From positions 3,844,001 through 3,908,000 of the forward strand of contig NZ_CP123584.1 in NCBI RefSeq assembly GCF_045277565.1: a DNA stretch of 64,000 nt, given 5' to 3'. The notes below the pieces were generated by a model, which was not told where the DNA came from, ran no database searches, and worked only from the letters and a program-made list of their open reading frames with translations. Below, piece after piece: positions 52,235 through 61,846 of the stretch. A program made the position numbers and the translations under genes. Every line of letters starts with the position of its first letter. The first letter of the stretch is position 1. Source of the DNA: Aliisedimentitalea scapharcae. GTDB lineage: Bacteria > Pseudomonadota > Alphaproteobacteria > Rhodobacterales > Rhodobacteraceae.

Positions 52235-52689
52235 TTGACCTGGAACACACCGTCGATTTCAACAGCCACGCCCAACGGCAGTGACGGAGAACTGACCGCC
52301 GACCGCGCGTGACGGCCCGCGTCCCCAAGAGCTTCGACCAGAAAATCGGACGCCCCGTTGATCACCATTGGCTGTTGGGTGAAATCGGCCGTCGAGTTGA
52401 CGAAACCACCCAGCTTGACCACCTTGACCAGCCGATCCAGATCGCCATCACAGGCGGCCTTGACCTGGGCCAGCAACGCAATGGCACAGCGCTTGGCCGC
52501 GGCGGCACCTGTCTGGACGTCCATGTCAGCGCCCAACGTGCCGGTGATCAATCCGTTTTCGTCCGCGGAAATCTGACCAGAGACATAGACGGTATCCCCA
52601 ACCTTGACCCACGGTACATAATTGGCCGCAGGTGCGGGCGCATCGGGCAATGTGACACCCAGTTCCTTCAGTTTCGCTTCAAAGCCCAT
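52231..52689 (-). CDS. RidA/YjgF-family protein
   Basis: The 152-residue protein belongs to the longer (Rid-like, YjgH/UK114-type) subgroup: VKVGDTVYVSGQISADENG and a C-terminal LPLGVAVEIDGVFQV. RidA enzymes hydrolyse reactive imine or enamine intermediates; the conserved Arg of canonical RidA is not obvious here (SAVSSPSLP replaces the usual RSAV.V..LP), so the activity may differ. The ATG has a strong GGAGG nearby. Confidence 0.9.
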   Translation of the reverse strand: MGFEAKLKELGVTLPDAPAPAANYVPWVKVGDTVYVSGQISADENGLITGTLGADMDVQTGAAAAKRCAIALLAQVKAACDGDLDRLVKVVKLGGFVNSTADFTQQPMVINGASDFLVEALGDAGRHARSAVSSPSLPLGVAVEIDGVFQVK

Positions 52690-52757
52690 AAGAGATCCTC
52701 CATCTCGCGTTTCGGCGCGGACGCTAACCGGGACATCACCCCGCGAAAAGCAAAAAA

Positions 52758-54062
52758 TCAGCTCTCGCGGAATGCCTTGGTGAAATAATCCGCGAGCGGT
52801 TTGACCAGATAAGTGATCGGGGACCGGTCATCCGTGCGGATAAAGCTTTCAACCGGCATGCCCGGAATGAGCGTTGTTCCCTCGGGCAGGCGATTGACCT
52901 CGCCTTCGTTCAACACGATCTCAGCGCGATAAAACGACACCTGACTGGCCTGATCTTCGAACGCATCGGCCGAAACCTGTGTCACGGTACCGAACAACTC
53001 GGGTGTCTCGCGCTGGTCCAGCGCCGAAAACCGCAGGCTGACCGTCTGCCCGACAAAGATCTTGTCGATATGGATCGGATCCACGCGTGACGCGATCACC
53101 AGCGGGCGATCCTGAGGCACGAGAAACAGAACCGGATCAGCGGGACGGATCACAGAGCGCGGCGTATGCACCTGCAACCCATAAACGATCCCCGACACCG
53201 GGGCCGTGATGTCCAGACGATCCAATCGCTCTTGTAAGCTGCGACGCTGTTCTGCCAGTTCCAGCTCGCGGTATTGCAGATCGCGCAGGCGCGTGATCGC
53301 ATCTTCGCGCTGGCGCGTGCCGAGTTTCAGAATCTCAATCTCGATCTCTGTTATCCGCCCTTCGGCCTGGGCCTCGGACGCGGTCAGCTCTCCCAATGAC
53401 CCATCCAGATTGGCCGCTGTCCGTCGCAAATTCAGAACCGTGGCCGCCTGTGCCAGACCGCGATCCAGCAGCGATTGCTGGTTTTCCAGTTCTTCGTTGA
53501 TCAACTCCAACTGCACCACAAGTGACGCCTGCTGGGCCTTGATCCCGATAATCTGATCGGTGATCTGGCCCCGTCTCTTGCCCAATTGTTCGATTTCACG
53601 CGCGGTGGAATCCGCCCGCGCCTGAAACAGACGTTCCTGTCCCGCCACCAGCTCTGCGACCATGCCGCGTTCGGCGGCAATCGCAAGCAGTTCAAGGTCA
53701 AAGGCGATAAAGTCATTCCCATCCCGCTCGGCTTCGAGCCGACCACGCCGGGCCATCAGTTCGAACAGCTGTCCTTCGACGATCAGCTTTTGCGATTGCA
53801 GCAAATTGGAATCCAACCGAATGAGCGGCTGCCCCAGTTCTACCGTGTCGCCTTCCTCGACCAGGATTTCGGCGACAACGCCGCCGTCCAGGTGTTGAAC
53901 GATCTGGCGGTTTCGGTCCACTTCCAGCCGACCTGGCGCAATAATGGCCCCGGCAATCGTGGCCTGGACGGCCCAGAAACCGAACCCCCCGACCAGCGTG
54001 ATCAGTGCCAGAACCCCGATAATAATCGGTCGCTTGGCGGACCATGCGCTTTGTTCGCTCAT
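52758..54062 (-). CDS. Type I secretion membrane-fusion (HlyD-family) periplasmic adaptor
   Basis: The 434-residue protein has an N-terminal membrane helix (about 14-36), a lipoyl/barrel-sandwich half (APGRLEVDRNRQIVQHLDGG), a long coiled-coil hairpin (about 125-275) and the C-terminal HlyD signature with GMPVESFIRTDDRSPITYLVKP. It bridges the ABC exporter to an outer-membrane TolC channel. It is coupled by ATGA to the ABC transporter gene. No TolC or substrate gene is visible. Confidence 0.95.
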   Translation of the reverse strand: MSEQSAWSAKRPIIIGVLALITLVGGFGFWAVQATIAGAIIAPGRLEVDRNRQIVQHLDGGVVAEILVEEGDTVELGQPLIRLDSNLLQSQKLIVEGQLFELMARRGRLEAERDGNDFIAFDLELLAIAAERGMVAELVAGQERLFQARADSTAREIEQLGKRRGQITDQIIGIKAQQASLVVQLELINEELENQQSLLDRGLAQAATVLNLRRTAANLDGSLGELTASEAQAEGRITEIEIEILKLGTRQREDAITRLRDLQYRELELAEQRRSLQERLDRLDITAPVSGIVYGLQVHTPRSVIRPADPVLFLVPQDRPLVIASRVDPIHIDKIFVGQTVSLRFSALDQRETPELFGTVTQVSADAFEDQASQVSFYRAEIVLNEGEVNRLPEGTTLIPGMPVESFIRTDDRSPITYLVKPLADYFTKAFRES

Positions 54063-55792
54063 TGTACGCCTCCCATGGCAGCAGATTTCTTCAGTTCCTT
54101 GTGGTTGGCGACCATTTCACGCATGACCTGATCCTTGGGACCAAAGGCCGAACGCATGCCGCCCTCCAATACCAATAGGGTGTCACACTCCTGAATGGCC
54201 GCGGGTCTGTGGGCCATGATCAGCACCGATTTTCCCGCCTCCTTCAGGGCCCGGATCGCCGAGTTCAAAGCCTGCGACCCTTCGTTGTCGAGGTTCGAAT
54301 TGGGTTCGTCCAGAATCACGATGACCGGGCTGTCGTACAACGCCCGCGCCAGGGCGATGCGCTGCATCTGTCCCCCGCTCAATCGTCCGCCACCGGCACT
54401 GACACGGGTGTCATACCCATCAGGCAGTTTGACGATCATGTCATGGGCCGCGGCCAGTTTGGCGGCGGCCACGACCTTTTGCGCGTCCGGTTGTTGGGCC
54501 AGGCGGGCAATATTCTGGGCAATTGTGCCCTCAAACAGCTGAACCCGCTGTGGCAGATACCCAATGTGCCGCCCCAGAACATCCGGTGCATATTGATCCA
54601 ATGCGGCCCCATCCAGACGGACGCTTCCGCCTGCCGGTCGCCACACCCCGGTCAATGCCCGGGCCAATGTGGATTTTCCCGCCCCGGACGGGCCGATCAC
54701 GCCAACAGCCTGACCGGGTTCGACCCGGAAACTGACGGTGCGCAGCTGGGCTCGGGTATCGCCGGGCGGCACCACGGTCAGCGACTGCACATCGAGTTTC
54801 GCCTTGGGTTTGGGCAGATCGGTTCGCGGATCTTCGGGTGGCATCTTGGACAGCAACTCTCCCAGCGAACTCCAACCTTTGGTCGCGCGCTGTACCATCG
54901 CCCACTGACCAATGGCCAACTCGATCGGGGCCAACGCCCGTCCCAACAGAATCGACCCTGCGATCATTGCACCAGGTGTGATTTCGTTCAGCAGCACCAG
55001 ATAGGCACCCAACCCCAACATCGCAGATTGCAAAAGCATCCGCAGTGTTTTGGTCAATGACGTGAACGAGCCACCGACATCCGTCGCCGCCACAGTTTCC
55101 ACCAACGACGCATCCCGCGCCAGCTTCCAGCGTTCAAAGGCCGCGCTGCGCATCCCCATGGCCTGGATCAGCTCCGCTTCTGTGCGAATTTCTTCGCTCA
55201 TCAGGTTGGCATGGTGGGACGAAATATTTGCCTTGGTGGTGGGGCCACGCGACAGGGCCTGGTTCACAAAGGTGATCATGACCAGCAACACGCCGCCCGC
55301 GATCGCCAACATTCCCAACCAGGGGTGAAACAACGCAATTCCGGCCAAAAAGAACGGTGTCCACGGAATGTCGAACCCGGCCAGCAGAACCGGCGAGGAA
55401 ATCAGGCGCTGAATCGATTCCAGATCGGCCAACCCGGTTTGGGCCGTTGGATCAGGTGCCTGGGACGATCGACGAATCATCGCATCAAAAACACGTTTGT
55501 CCAATGTGGCCTGAAACCGTGCGCCAACCCGCGCCATCACGCGCCCGCGTGTATAGTCCAGGACCCCCATGGTGCCATAAAGAAACACCACAAGCAGCGT
55601 CAACGCGACCAGAGTTTCCTCGGACCGGCTGCCCAGAACCCGATCATAGACTTGCAACATATATATAGGACCTGTGAGCATCAGCAGATTAGCAAAAAAG
55701 CTGAATACTCCCACGATCCAAAAAAGAGTGCGGCTTTGACGCCGTGCTGAACGTAATTCTTCCAGCCCTTTGTTTTGCAGATGCCCTGCCAT
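54059..55792 (-). CDS. Type I secretion ABC transporter (PrtD-like permease/ATPase)
   Basis: The 577-residue protein has six helices (about 25-320) and a nucleotide-binding domain with Walker A GPSGAGKST (about 370), the signature RLSGGQMQR and Walker B VIVILDEP. It has neither a C39 peptidase nor a CLD domain, as in the PrtD/AprD/RsaD subgroup that exports RTX proteins or S-layer. The promoter is in the 190-bp gap to mlaA. It is the first gene of a two-gene operon. Confidence 0.95.
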   Translation of the reverse strand: MAGHLQNKGLEELRSARRQSRTLFWIVGVFSFFANLLMLTGPIYMLQVYDRVLGSRSEETLVALTLLVVFLYGTMGVLDYTRGRVMARVGARFQATLDKRVFDAMIRRSSQAPDPTAQTGLADLESIQRLISSPVLLAGFDIPWTPFFLAGIALFHPWLGMLAIAGGVLLVMITFVNQALSRGPTTKANISSHHANLMSEEIRTEAELIQAMGMRSAAFERWKLARDASLVETVAATDVGGSFTSLTKTLRMLLQSAMLGLGAYLVLLNEITPGAMIAGSILLGRALAPIELAIGQWAMVQRATKGWSSLGELLSKMPPEDPRTDLPKPKAKLDVQSLTVVPPGDTRAQLRTVSFRVEPGQAVGVIGPSGAGKSTLARALTGVWRPAGGSVRLDGAALDQYAPDVLGRHIGYLPQRVQLFEGTIAQNIARLAQQPDAQKVVAAAKLAAAHDMIVKLPDGYDTRVSAGGGRLSGGQMQRIALARALYDSPVIVILDEPNSNLDNEGSQALNSAIRALKEAGKSVLIMAHRPAAIQECDTLLVLEGGMRSAFGPKDQVMREMVANHKELKKSAAMGGVQ

Positions 55793-55984
55793 TATTCTAT
55801 TTCTTCCATCCTGCGTTTGAGCTAGTTCACCATAATATGGCTAGTAAACCGAGACTCGAATATCGCCTGTTTCCAAATTGCCACAACTTTATTAAGTCAG
55901 GGCCTCCGCACTGGGAAAAGCCCTCAATGCCTATAGATGTTGCCGATCTGCTGACAACACCTGAACAACTGGACTAATAGACCA

Positions 55985-56746
55985 ATGAGTCTGACGCCGC
56001 GACCATTTTTGTTTATCTGCGCCACACTTCTGTGCGGTCTGTTGTCCGCCTGTGCAAAACCGACACCAGAGCAAAAAGCCTCGGGTGTGGTTTTTGATCC
56101 TTACGAAGAAACCAATCGGTCGCTGCACGAATTCAACCTTGGTGTGGACAAGGCGCTGTTTCGCCCCGCGTCCAAAGGATATGTGTCAATTGTCCCTGAA
56201 CCTTTGGTCACGAGCTTCAGCTATTTTACTGAAAACCTGTCGATGCCCGGTCAGATGGTCAACGCGTTGCTGCAGGGGGATCTAAGAACTGCGGGCAGCG
56301 CCGTTTCCCGCTTTCTCATCAATACCACTGTGGGGTTTGCCGGGTTGGCAGATCCGGCCAGCGATTTTGAGATCCCCGAAGTAGACACCGATTTTGGCGA
56401 AACATTGCACGTCTGGGGGGCCGGAGAAGGCTTCTACCTGGAAATTCCCCTATATGGTCCTTCGACCTCGCGCGATGCGGTTGGGTTGGTTGTCGATCTC
56501 TTTACCAACCCGATGGGCTATGCCACGCATAATCCCGTCGACAACATCACGGTATACGCGGAAATCGTCCGACGGATGGGGGATCGCGGAAATTACTCGG
56601 ATACGATCGACGCAATCCTGTATGAAAGCGCCGATAGCTATTCCCAGCTGCGCCTGCTCTATATGCAGAACCGCCGGTTTGAGCTGGGACAAACGGATGA
56701 AGCAAACGAGATCGACCCGTTCGAACTGGACACAGAGGGATTCTGA
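55985..56746 (+). CDS. mlaA: Phospholipid-binding lipoprotein MlaA (VacJ)
   Basis: The 253-residue protein has a lipoprotein signal with lipobox LLSAC (C23) and the MlaA core: DPYEETNRSLHEFN, INTTVGFAGLADPAS, GAGEGFYLEIPLYGPSTSRDA and ESADSYSQLRLLYMQNR. It sits in the outer membrane and passes mislocalised phospholipids to MlaC. It is three bases from mlaC; the inner-membrane mlaFED genes are not here. Confidence 0.95.
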   Translation: MSLTPRPFLFICATLLCGLLSACAKPTPEQKASGVVFDPYEETNRSLHEFNLGVDKALFRPASKGYVSIVPEPLVTSFSYFTENLSMPGQMVNALLQGDLRTAGSAVSRFLINTTVGFAGLADPASDFEIPEVDTDFGETLHVWGAGEGFYLEIPLYGPSTSRDAVGLVVDLFTNPMGYATHNPVDNITVYAEIVRRMGDRGNYSDTIDAILYESADSYSQLRLLYMQNRRFELGQTDEANEIDPFELDTEGF

Positions 56747-56749
56747 GAC

Positions 56750-57337
56750 ATGTACCGCCGCACTTTCCTGATGGGCCTTGGGGCCACCATTGCATCGGTT
56801 CCACAAAAACTGTGGGCTTTGAACGAAGCTGGTGCCCGCACGCTGATTGATACGCTGGTAAAAGACATCAACAAGGTGATCGCGTCAGGAAAATCCGAAC
56901 CCGCCATGTATCGCGAGTTCGAGCGGATTTTCAAACGGTACAGCGACACGTCCTATATTTCGGCCTATGCCATGGGCGTCGATGCCCGCCGGGCCTCCAG
57001 CTCCCAGAAACGGGCGTTCTCCAAAGCATTCCAAGGGTATATCGCCCGAAAATATGGACGTCGGTTTCGCGAATTCATTGGCGGCCGCCTGGAGGTTACA
57101 GGCGTGAAGAAGGTCAAGAAGTGGTACGAAGTCAGCACCATTGCCTATCTCCAGGGTGAATCTCCCTTTGAAGTCACATTCCTGGTGTCGGACAGATCTG
57201 GCAAGAACCTGTTCTTTAACATGTTCATCGAAGGCGTGAACCTGCTGTTGACCGAACGCACCGAAGTCGGCGCGCTGCTGGACAAACGAAAAGGCAATAT
57301 TGATCAGATGATTTCGGACCTGTCAAAAGCCGGATAA
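56750..57337 (+). CDS. mlaC: Phospholipid-binding protein MlaC
   Basis: The 195-residue periplasmic protein has an N-terminal signal with a twin arginine (MYRRTFLMGLGATIAS) and the MlaC/Ttg2D fold, for example KAFQGYIARKYGRRF and GVNLLLTERTEVGALL. It shuttles lipids between MlaA and the inner-membrane MlaFED complex. It follows mlaA in one operon and is terminated by a strong hairpin. Confidence 0.93.
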   Translation: MYRRTFLMGLGATIASVPQKLWALNEAGARTLIDTLVKDINKVIASGKSEPAMYREFERIFKRYSDTSYISAYAMGVDARRASSSQKRAFSKAFQGYIARKYGRRFREFIGGRLEVTGVKKVKKWYEVSTIAYLQGESPFEVTFLVSDRSGKNLFFNMFIEGVNLLLTERTEVGALLDKRKGNIDQMISDLSKAG

Positions 57338-57364
57338 TCTGCGGTTTTTGTGTTTTGAGGATTG

Positions 57365-57400
57365 CGGGAAGACGCTTTGGGTGTCTTCCCGTTTTTGTTT
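57365..57400 (+). terminator. Intrinsic terminator after mlaC
   Basis: CGGGAAGAC (57365-57373), a nine-base loop, GTCTTCCCG (57383-57391), then TTTTTGTTTT: a strong Rho-independent terminator. Confidence 0.92.
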
Positions 57401-57468
57401 TCGGCAGCGCCGGTGATGTACCAAGCCCGTCAATACGGCCTTGGCACATGTGGTCTCACCAGGGTGGC

Positions 57469-59760
57469 TCAGTTGCCAAAGATATCTTTCAGGATCTGAT
57501 CCACAACCCCGCCAATACCCCCATTCTGCCCGCCGCTGCGCGATGGGCTACGCTTTGGTGTAAACTTGGGTGGCAAAGGTTTGGGCGCTTTCAAGGGCAG
57601 TGGAACCGGGGTTAACCCCTCATGAACCCGTGTCATGACCTCATTCCAGATTTCGGCTGGAAGCCCACCGCCCGTGACACCGGTCAATGGCGTGTTGTCA
57701 TCATATCCCATCCAGACGCCGGCCACATATTCCGCAGTGAACCCGATGAACCAGGCATCGCGCGCGGCCTGGGTTGTGCCTGTCTTGCCCGCGACCTGCC
57801 ATCCCGGCAATTGGGCCCGGGCCCCGGTGCCTTCGGAAACGACTTTTTCCATCATCCACATCAGTTCCTGCGCGGCCTGTGTCTGGATCACGCGTTCGCC
57901 GATGCCGCCCTGAGATCCCATCAACGCCGTCTGATCCCCCTGCAACCGCAGTTCGATCAGACCATAGGGCGTCACCGAAGACCCGCCGTTCAGAATCCCG
58001 GCATAGGCACCGGTCATTTCGATCAGCGTGCTTTCTGATGCCCCCAGCGCCAAGGCCGGACCCAACGCCAAATCATTATCAATGCCAAATTCGCTGGCCA
58101 CCCGCCGGACCTTGTCCCGCCCAACCGATTCCGACACTTTGATCGCCGGAATGTTCAGGGAATCCCGCAGTGCCTGCCACAACGGCACCTCACCCTGAAA
58201 TTTTTTGGTATAGTTCTTTGGGCAGTATTCGCCGGACCCGGGGATGTTCATGCAATAGGGCGCATCCAGAACCAGATCATAAGGCGAATAGCCCAATTCC
58301 AATGCCGTCGCATAGACAAAGGGTTTAAACGACGACCCGGTCTGGCGTTTGGCCTGCGTTGCCCGATTGAACACGCCAGAGACCTGCGCCTTGCGCCCAC
58401 CGACCATCGCCCGCACAGCTCCATCCGCGCTCATCACCACGATGGCGGCCTGCGCCTTGGATCCCTCGCGCACCTTTTCCTGAAAGATAAAGGCCAACGC
58501 CTCTTCGGCGGATTTTTGCAGCCGTTGGTCCAACGTGGTCCGAATGATCACGTCTTCGGTTGTGTTGGTGCCCAGAAAATCGGGCATGACATCCATCACC
58601 CAATCCGCAAAATACCCACCGGCCCGTGCCGAGGCCGCCTCGCTCAACTCTGCCGGATAATCCTGGGCCGCCTTGGCCTGGGCTGCGGTCAGATACTCCT
58701 GTTCTTCCATCAGATCGACGATCACATTGGCCCGGTTCTGCGCGCGGGTCAGGTTGTTGGTCGGGGCATAGCGCGTCGGCGCAACCAGCAGTCCGGCCAA
58801 CATCGCCGCTTCGGACGGGTTCACCTCGGCGGCGGATTTGCCGAAATACCGCTGGCTGGCGGCTTCGAACCCACGGGCCCCAGCCCCCAGAAATGCCCGG
58901 TTCATATAAATGGTCAGGATTTCGTCCTTGGTGTATTTCACCTCCATCGCCATCGAGAAGATGGCTTCCTTGACCTTGCGCCACAGCGTGCCACGCCGAC
59001 AGTCCGCCTCGTATTCCCGTTCGCTCATCCCGGATTTGGGATTGTAAGGTTCCCCCAGACACAACAGCTTGGCCGTTTGCTGTGTGATGGTCGATCCACC
59101 GTGGCCGGACAAAGGCCCGCGGCCTTCACGCAGGTTGATGCGCACGGCGCTGGCCACACCGCGCGGCGAAATGCCAAAGTGGCTGTAGAACCGTTTGTCT
59201 TCGGTGGCGACAATCGCGTTTTTCAGATGCGGTGACACGCTTTGTGTCGTGACCACCCCCCCGAATTGATCACCGCGCCAGGCAAAAACCTGTCCGTTGC
59301 GATCCAGCATGGTCACCGACCCGCGCGCCCGGCCATCCAACAGGGCGGTCACATCCGGCAAACCGATATAGATATAACCGACAGCCATCGCGATCAGCAG
59401 GGCAACCACCATGCCCATGCGCCAGACAAATCCCCAGATCAACCCAAAGATCCAACCAAAGAATCTGGTGATCGCCCCCCGGATCCGGCCGGGTCCCCGC
59501 CCCTTGCCGCCGCCCTTGGTCCTGCGTGAGGAGGCCGGTTTGGAACTGGGTTTGGCGTTTGACCGTTTCGGCTTGCTCCCGCCCCAGAATTTCAGCCGCG
59601 CCATTATCCCCGTGCGTTTGGTGCGCGAAGACCGCGTGCGCGCCGCTGGTTTGGGACGCGATTTGGGCTTGGGTTTGGCTTTTGCCTTGGGCTTTGACTG
59701 CCCGGATGGGTATCGCCGTTCCGCCACCAGTGGAGGTTTGCGCCGTGGAGAATCTGTCAT
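57469..59760 (-). CDS. Class A penicillin-binding protein (PBP1A-type transglycosylase/transpeptidase)
   Basis: The 763-residue bifunctional enzyme has a basic, Lys/Arg/Pro-rich cytoplasmic tail of about 100 residues, one membrane helix (about 105-130), the GT51 transglycosylase with ATEDKRFYSHFG (E187) and GGSTITQQ, and a transpeptidase with SxxK (S476-SFK), SLN (S534) and KTGTT (about 659). It polymerises and cross-links peptidoglycan. The ATG at 59760 is preferred to a GTG at 59793. The C-terminus is Pro/Gly-rich. Long spacer regions with glnK upstream. Confidence 0.94.
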   Translation of the reverse strand: MTDSPRRKPPLVAERRYPSGQSKPKAKAKPKPKSRPKPAARTRSSRTKRTGIMARLKFWGGSKPKRSNAKPSSKPASSRRTKGGGKGRGPGRIRGAITRFFGWIFGLIWGFVWRMGMVVALLIAMAVGYIYIGLPDVTALLDGRARGSVTMLDRNGQVFAWRGDQFGGVVTTQSVSPHLKNAIVATEDKRFYSHFGISPRGVASAVRINLREGRGPLSGHGGSTITQQTAKLLCLGEPYNPKSGMSEREYEADCRRGTLWRKVKEAIFSMAMEVKYTKDEILTIYMNRAFLGAGARGFEAASQRYFGKSAAEVNPSEAAMLAGLLVAPTRYAPTNNLTRAQNRANVIVDLMEEQEYLTAAQAKAAQDYPAELSEAASARAGGYFADWVMDVMPDFLGTNTTEDVIIRTTLDQRLQKSAEEALAFIFQEKVREGSKAQAAIVVMSADGAVRAMVGGRKAQVSGVFNRATQAKRQTGSSFKPFVYATALELGYSPYDLVLDAPYCMNIPGSGEYCPKNYTKKFQGEVPLWQALRDSLNIPAIKVSESVGRDKVRRVASEFGIDNDLALGPALALGASESTLIEMTGAYAGILNGGSSVTPYGLIELRLQGDQTALMGSQGGIGERVIQTQAAQELMWMMEKVVSEGTGARAQLPGWQVAGKTGTTQAARDAWFIGFTAEYVAGVWMGYDDNTPLTGVTGGGLPAEIWNEVMTRVHEGLTPVPLPLKAPKPLPPKFTPKRSPSRSGGQNGGIGGVVDQILKDIFGN

Positions 59761-60028
59761 GCTGGAACGCTGCTCGGTTTTTGTGTTTGCCACACAATAC
59801 AGTGGTCGGGCCGCTTTGTTGAGGGGCGGTTGCCAGTGTTTTTCCCTTCTTATTGCGTCCAGTAATTAGGCATACCCGATGATTCCCGCCATTTTTGCGC
59901 GCAAATGCGGCAAACCCAGCGCGGATTTGCACCGGAATTGTTCCCTTGCTGCACCGCAGCCGTTTTGCTGCAGGTGCGAAAAGAATGGCAAGACGCCTGA
60001 CTTACTCGGCCAAAACTGGGGACATGAC

Positions 60029-60367
60029 GTGAAACTCATCATTGCAACAATCAAACCGTTCAAGCTCGAAGAGGTGCGTCTCGCGCTGACCGATATTGGC
60101 ATTCGCGGCTTGATGGTGACCGAAATCAAAGGGTTTGGATCACAGTCCGGACATACCGAAATCTACCGCGGTGCAGAATATGCGGTGAATTTCGTGCCCA
60201 AGATCAAGCTGGAGCTGGTCGTCGCCTCGGATCAGGTCGATCAGGTTCTCGAAGCAATCACCAAAAGCGCCCGTACCGGCAAGATCGGCGATGGCAAGAT
60301 CTTTGTTCTGGACGTTCTCCAGGCCATGCGGGTGCGCACCGGCGAAACCGATCAGGACGCGCTGTAA
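60029..60367 (+). CDS. glnK: Nitrogen regulatory protein P-II (GlnK)
   Basis: The 112-residue PII protein, at the standard length, starts at GTG. The T-loop GHTEIYRGAEY carries Y51, the uridylylation site, and the C-terminal RTGETDQDAL motif is present. GlnK binds AmtB to control ammonium uptake when nitrogen is plentiful. The amtB gene follows by 47 bp, the usual glnK-amtB operon. The frame stays open to 59879, but the extension has no family counterpart. Confidence 0.96.
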   Translation: MKLIIATIKPFKLEEVRLALTDIGIRGLMVTEIKGFGSQSGHTEIYRGAEYAVNFVPKIKLELVVASDQVDQVLEAITKSARTGKIGDGKIFVLDVLQAMRVRTGETDQDAL

Positions 60368-60414
60368 CACTGCCGCACCTGCGCGCCTCAACAGACAATC
60401 AAGGATAGACCAAG

Positions 60415-61761
60415 ATGGACAACATGAAACTCATGCCCGCCCTGGGTGCGGTCGCAACGGTCGCGCTGCTGCCGGGGCTGGCCTTTGCCGAAGAAGCTGG
60501 CCCGACGGCTGGCGTAAACCCATCGACCGACACCGTTTTCATTCTCAATTCGCTGCTGTTTCTGGTCGGCGGCTTTCTGGTGTTCTTCATGGCCGCCGGA
60601 TTTGCCATGCTCGAAGCCGGGCTGGTGCGGGCCAAGAATGTGACCATGCAGCTGACCAAGAACATGGCCCTGTTTTCCCTGGCCGCGATCTTTTATTGGC
60701 TGATCGGATACAACCTGATGTACCCATTGGGCACCTGGTCGGTCGAAGGCGTTCTGTCGGGTGTATTCGGACCCGGCGTGCTCGAAGCTGTCGGGATCAC
60801 CGCCGATCAGGCGGATGACTATTCTTATGCCTCGACTGGGTCGGACTTTTTCTTTCAGCTGATGTTCTGTGCGGCCACCGCGTCGATCGTGTCGGGCACT
60901 GTGGCCGAACGGATCAAACTGTGGCCCTTCCTGATCTTTACCATTGTTCTGACAGCCGTGATCTACCCGCTGCAGGCGTCGTGGAAATGGGGCGGCGGTT
61001 TTCTGGATCAGGCCGGGTTCCTGGATTTTGCCGGATCAACCGTTGTGCATTCGGTAGGCGGCTGGGCCGCGCTGACAGGTGCCATCATTCTGGGTCCGCG
61101 TCTGGGCAAATACAAAGACGGTCGCACCCATCCGATCCCGGGTTCAAATCTGGCGCTGGCCACATTGGGTACCTTTATCCTGTGGATGGGCTGGTTCGGG
61201 TTCAATGGCGGGTCGCAACTGGCCATGGGCTCCATTGGCGATGTTGCTGACGTGTCGCGCATCTTCTCGAACACCAATGCTGCCGCTGCCGGCGGGGCTG
61301 TTGCCGCGCTGATCCTGACCCAACTGCTGTTCAAGAAGCCGGACTTGACCATGATCCTGAATGGCGCATTGGCCGGTTTGGTGGCGATCACCGCCGAACC
61401 TCTGACTCCCGGTCTGGGCCTTGCCACATTGATCGGTGCCATTGGCGGTGTTATCGTGGTCTTTACCGTTCCCTTCCTGGACCGTCTGAAGATTGACGAT
61501 GTTGTCGGTGCCATTCCTGTGCACCTGGTGTGCGGCATCTGGGGAACGATCGCCGTTGTCCTGTCCAACCCCGAAGCCAGCGTCATGACCCAGCTTTACG
61601 GGATCGCAGTGGTCGGTGCCTTTGTGATCGTGACATCGTCGGCTCTGTGGTACGTGCTCAAGATTACTCTGGGTATCCGGGTCAGCGAAGAAGAAGAGAT
61701 CAACGGATTGGACATGGCCGAACTGGGCATGGAAGCGTATCCCGAGTTCTCGCGCAGCTAA
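60415..61761 (+). CDS. amtB: Ammonium transporter AmtB
   Basis: The 448-residue trimer-forming channel has a signal-like first helix (about 8-25), then eleven helices with FMAAGFAMLEAGLVRAKN, GGWAALTGAIILGPRLGKY and the pore-lining region FNGGSQLAM. It conducts ammonia/ammonium and is blocked by GlnK. Length and order match the bacterial Amt family. It follows glnK in one operon; a hairpin with TTTT lies after the stop. Confidence 0.96.
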   Translation: MDNMKLMPALGAVATVALLPGLAFAEEAGPTAGVNPSTDTVFILNSLLFLVGGFLVFFMAAGFAMLEAGLVRAKNVTMQLTKNMALFSLAAIFYWLIGYNLMYPLGTWSVEGVLSGVFGPGVLEAVGITADQADDYSYASTGSDFFFQLMFCAATASIVSGTVAERIKLWPFLIFTIVLTAVIYPLQASWKWGGGFLDQAGFLDFAGSTVVHSVGGWAALTGAIILGPRLGKYKDGRTHPIPGSNLALATLGTFILWMGWFGFNGGSQLAMGSIGDVADVSRIFSNTNAAAAGGAVAALILTQLLFKKPDLTMILNGALAGLVAITAEPLTPGLGLATLIGAIGGVIVVFTVPFLDRLKIDDVVGAIPVHLVCGIWGTIAVVLSNPEASVMTQLYGIAVVGAFVIVTSSALWYVLKITLGIRVSEEEEINGLDMAELGMEAYPEFSRS

Positions 61762-61792
61762 AATCTGCCCGGCCCAGGCCGAGCATACTATG

Positions 61793-61821
61793 ACGCCCTT
61801 CGCACTGCGGGGGGCGTTTTC
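61793..61821 (+). terminator. Terminator-like hairpin after amtB
   Basis: ACGCCC (61793-61798) pairs with GGGCGT (61812-61817), followed by TTTCC. The stem is only six bp with a large loop, so strength is moderate. Confidence 0.55.
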
Positions 61822-61846
61822 CGTTGGGACAGGCTGATTGCTGCGA

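Noticed and set aside
55744..55977. 77-codon plus-strand frame between the secretion operon and mlaA
   Set aside because: It overlaps the 5' end of the ABC transporter gene and its promoter region; no ribosome site or family.
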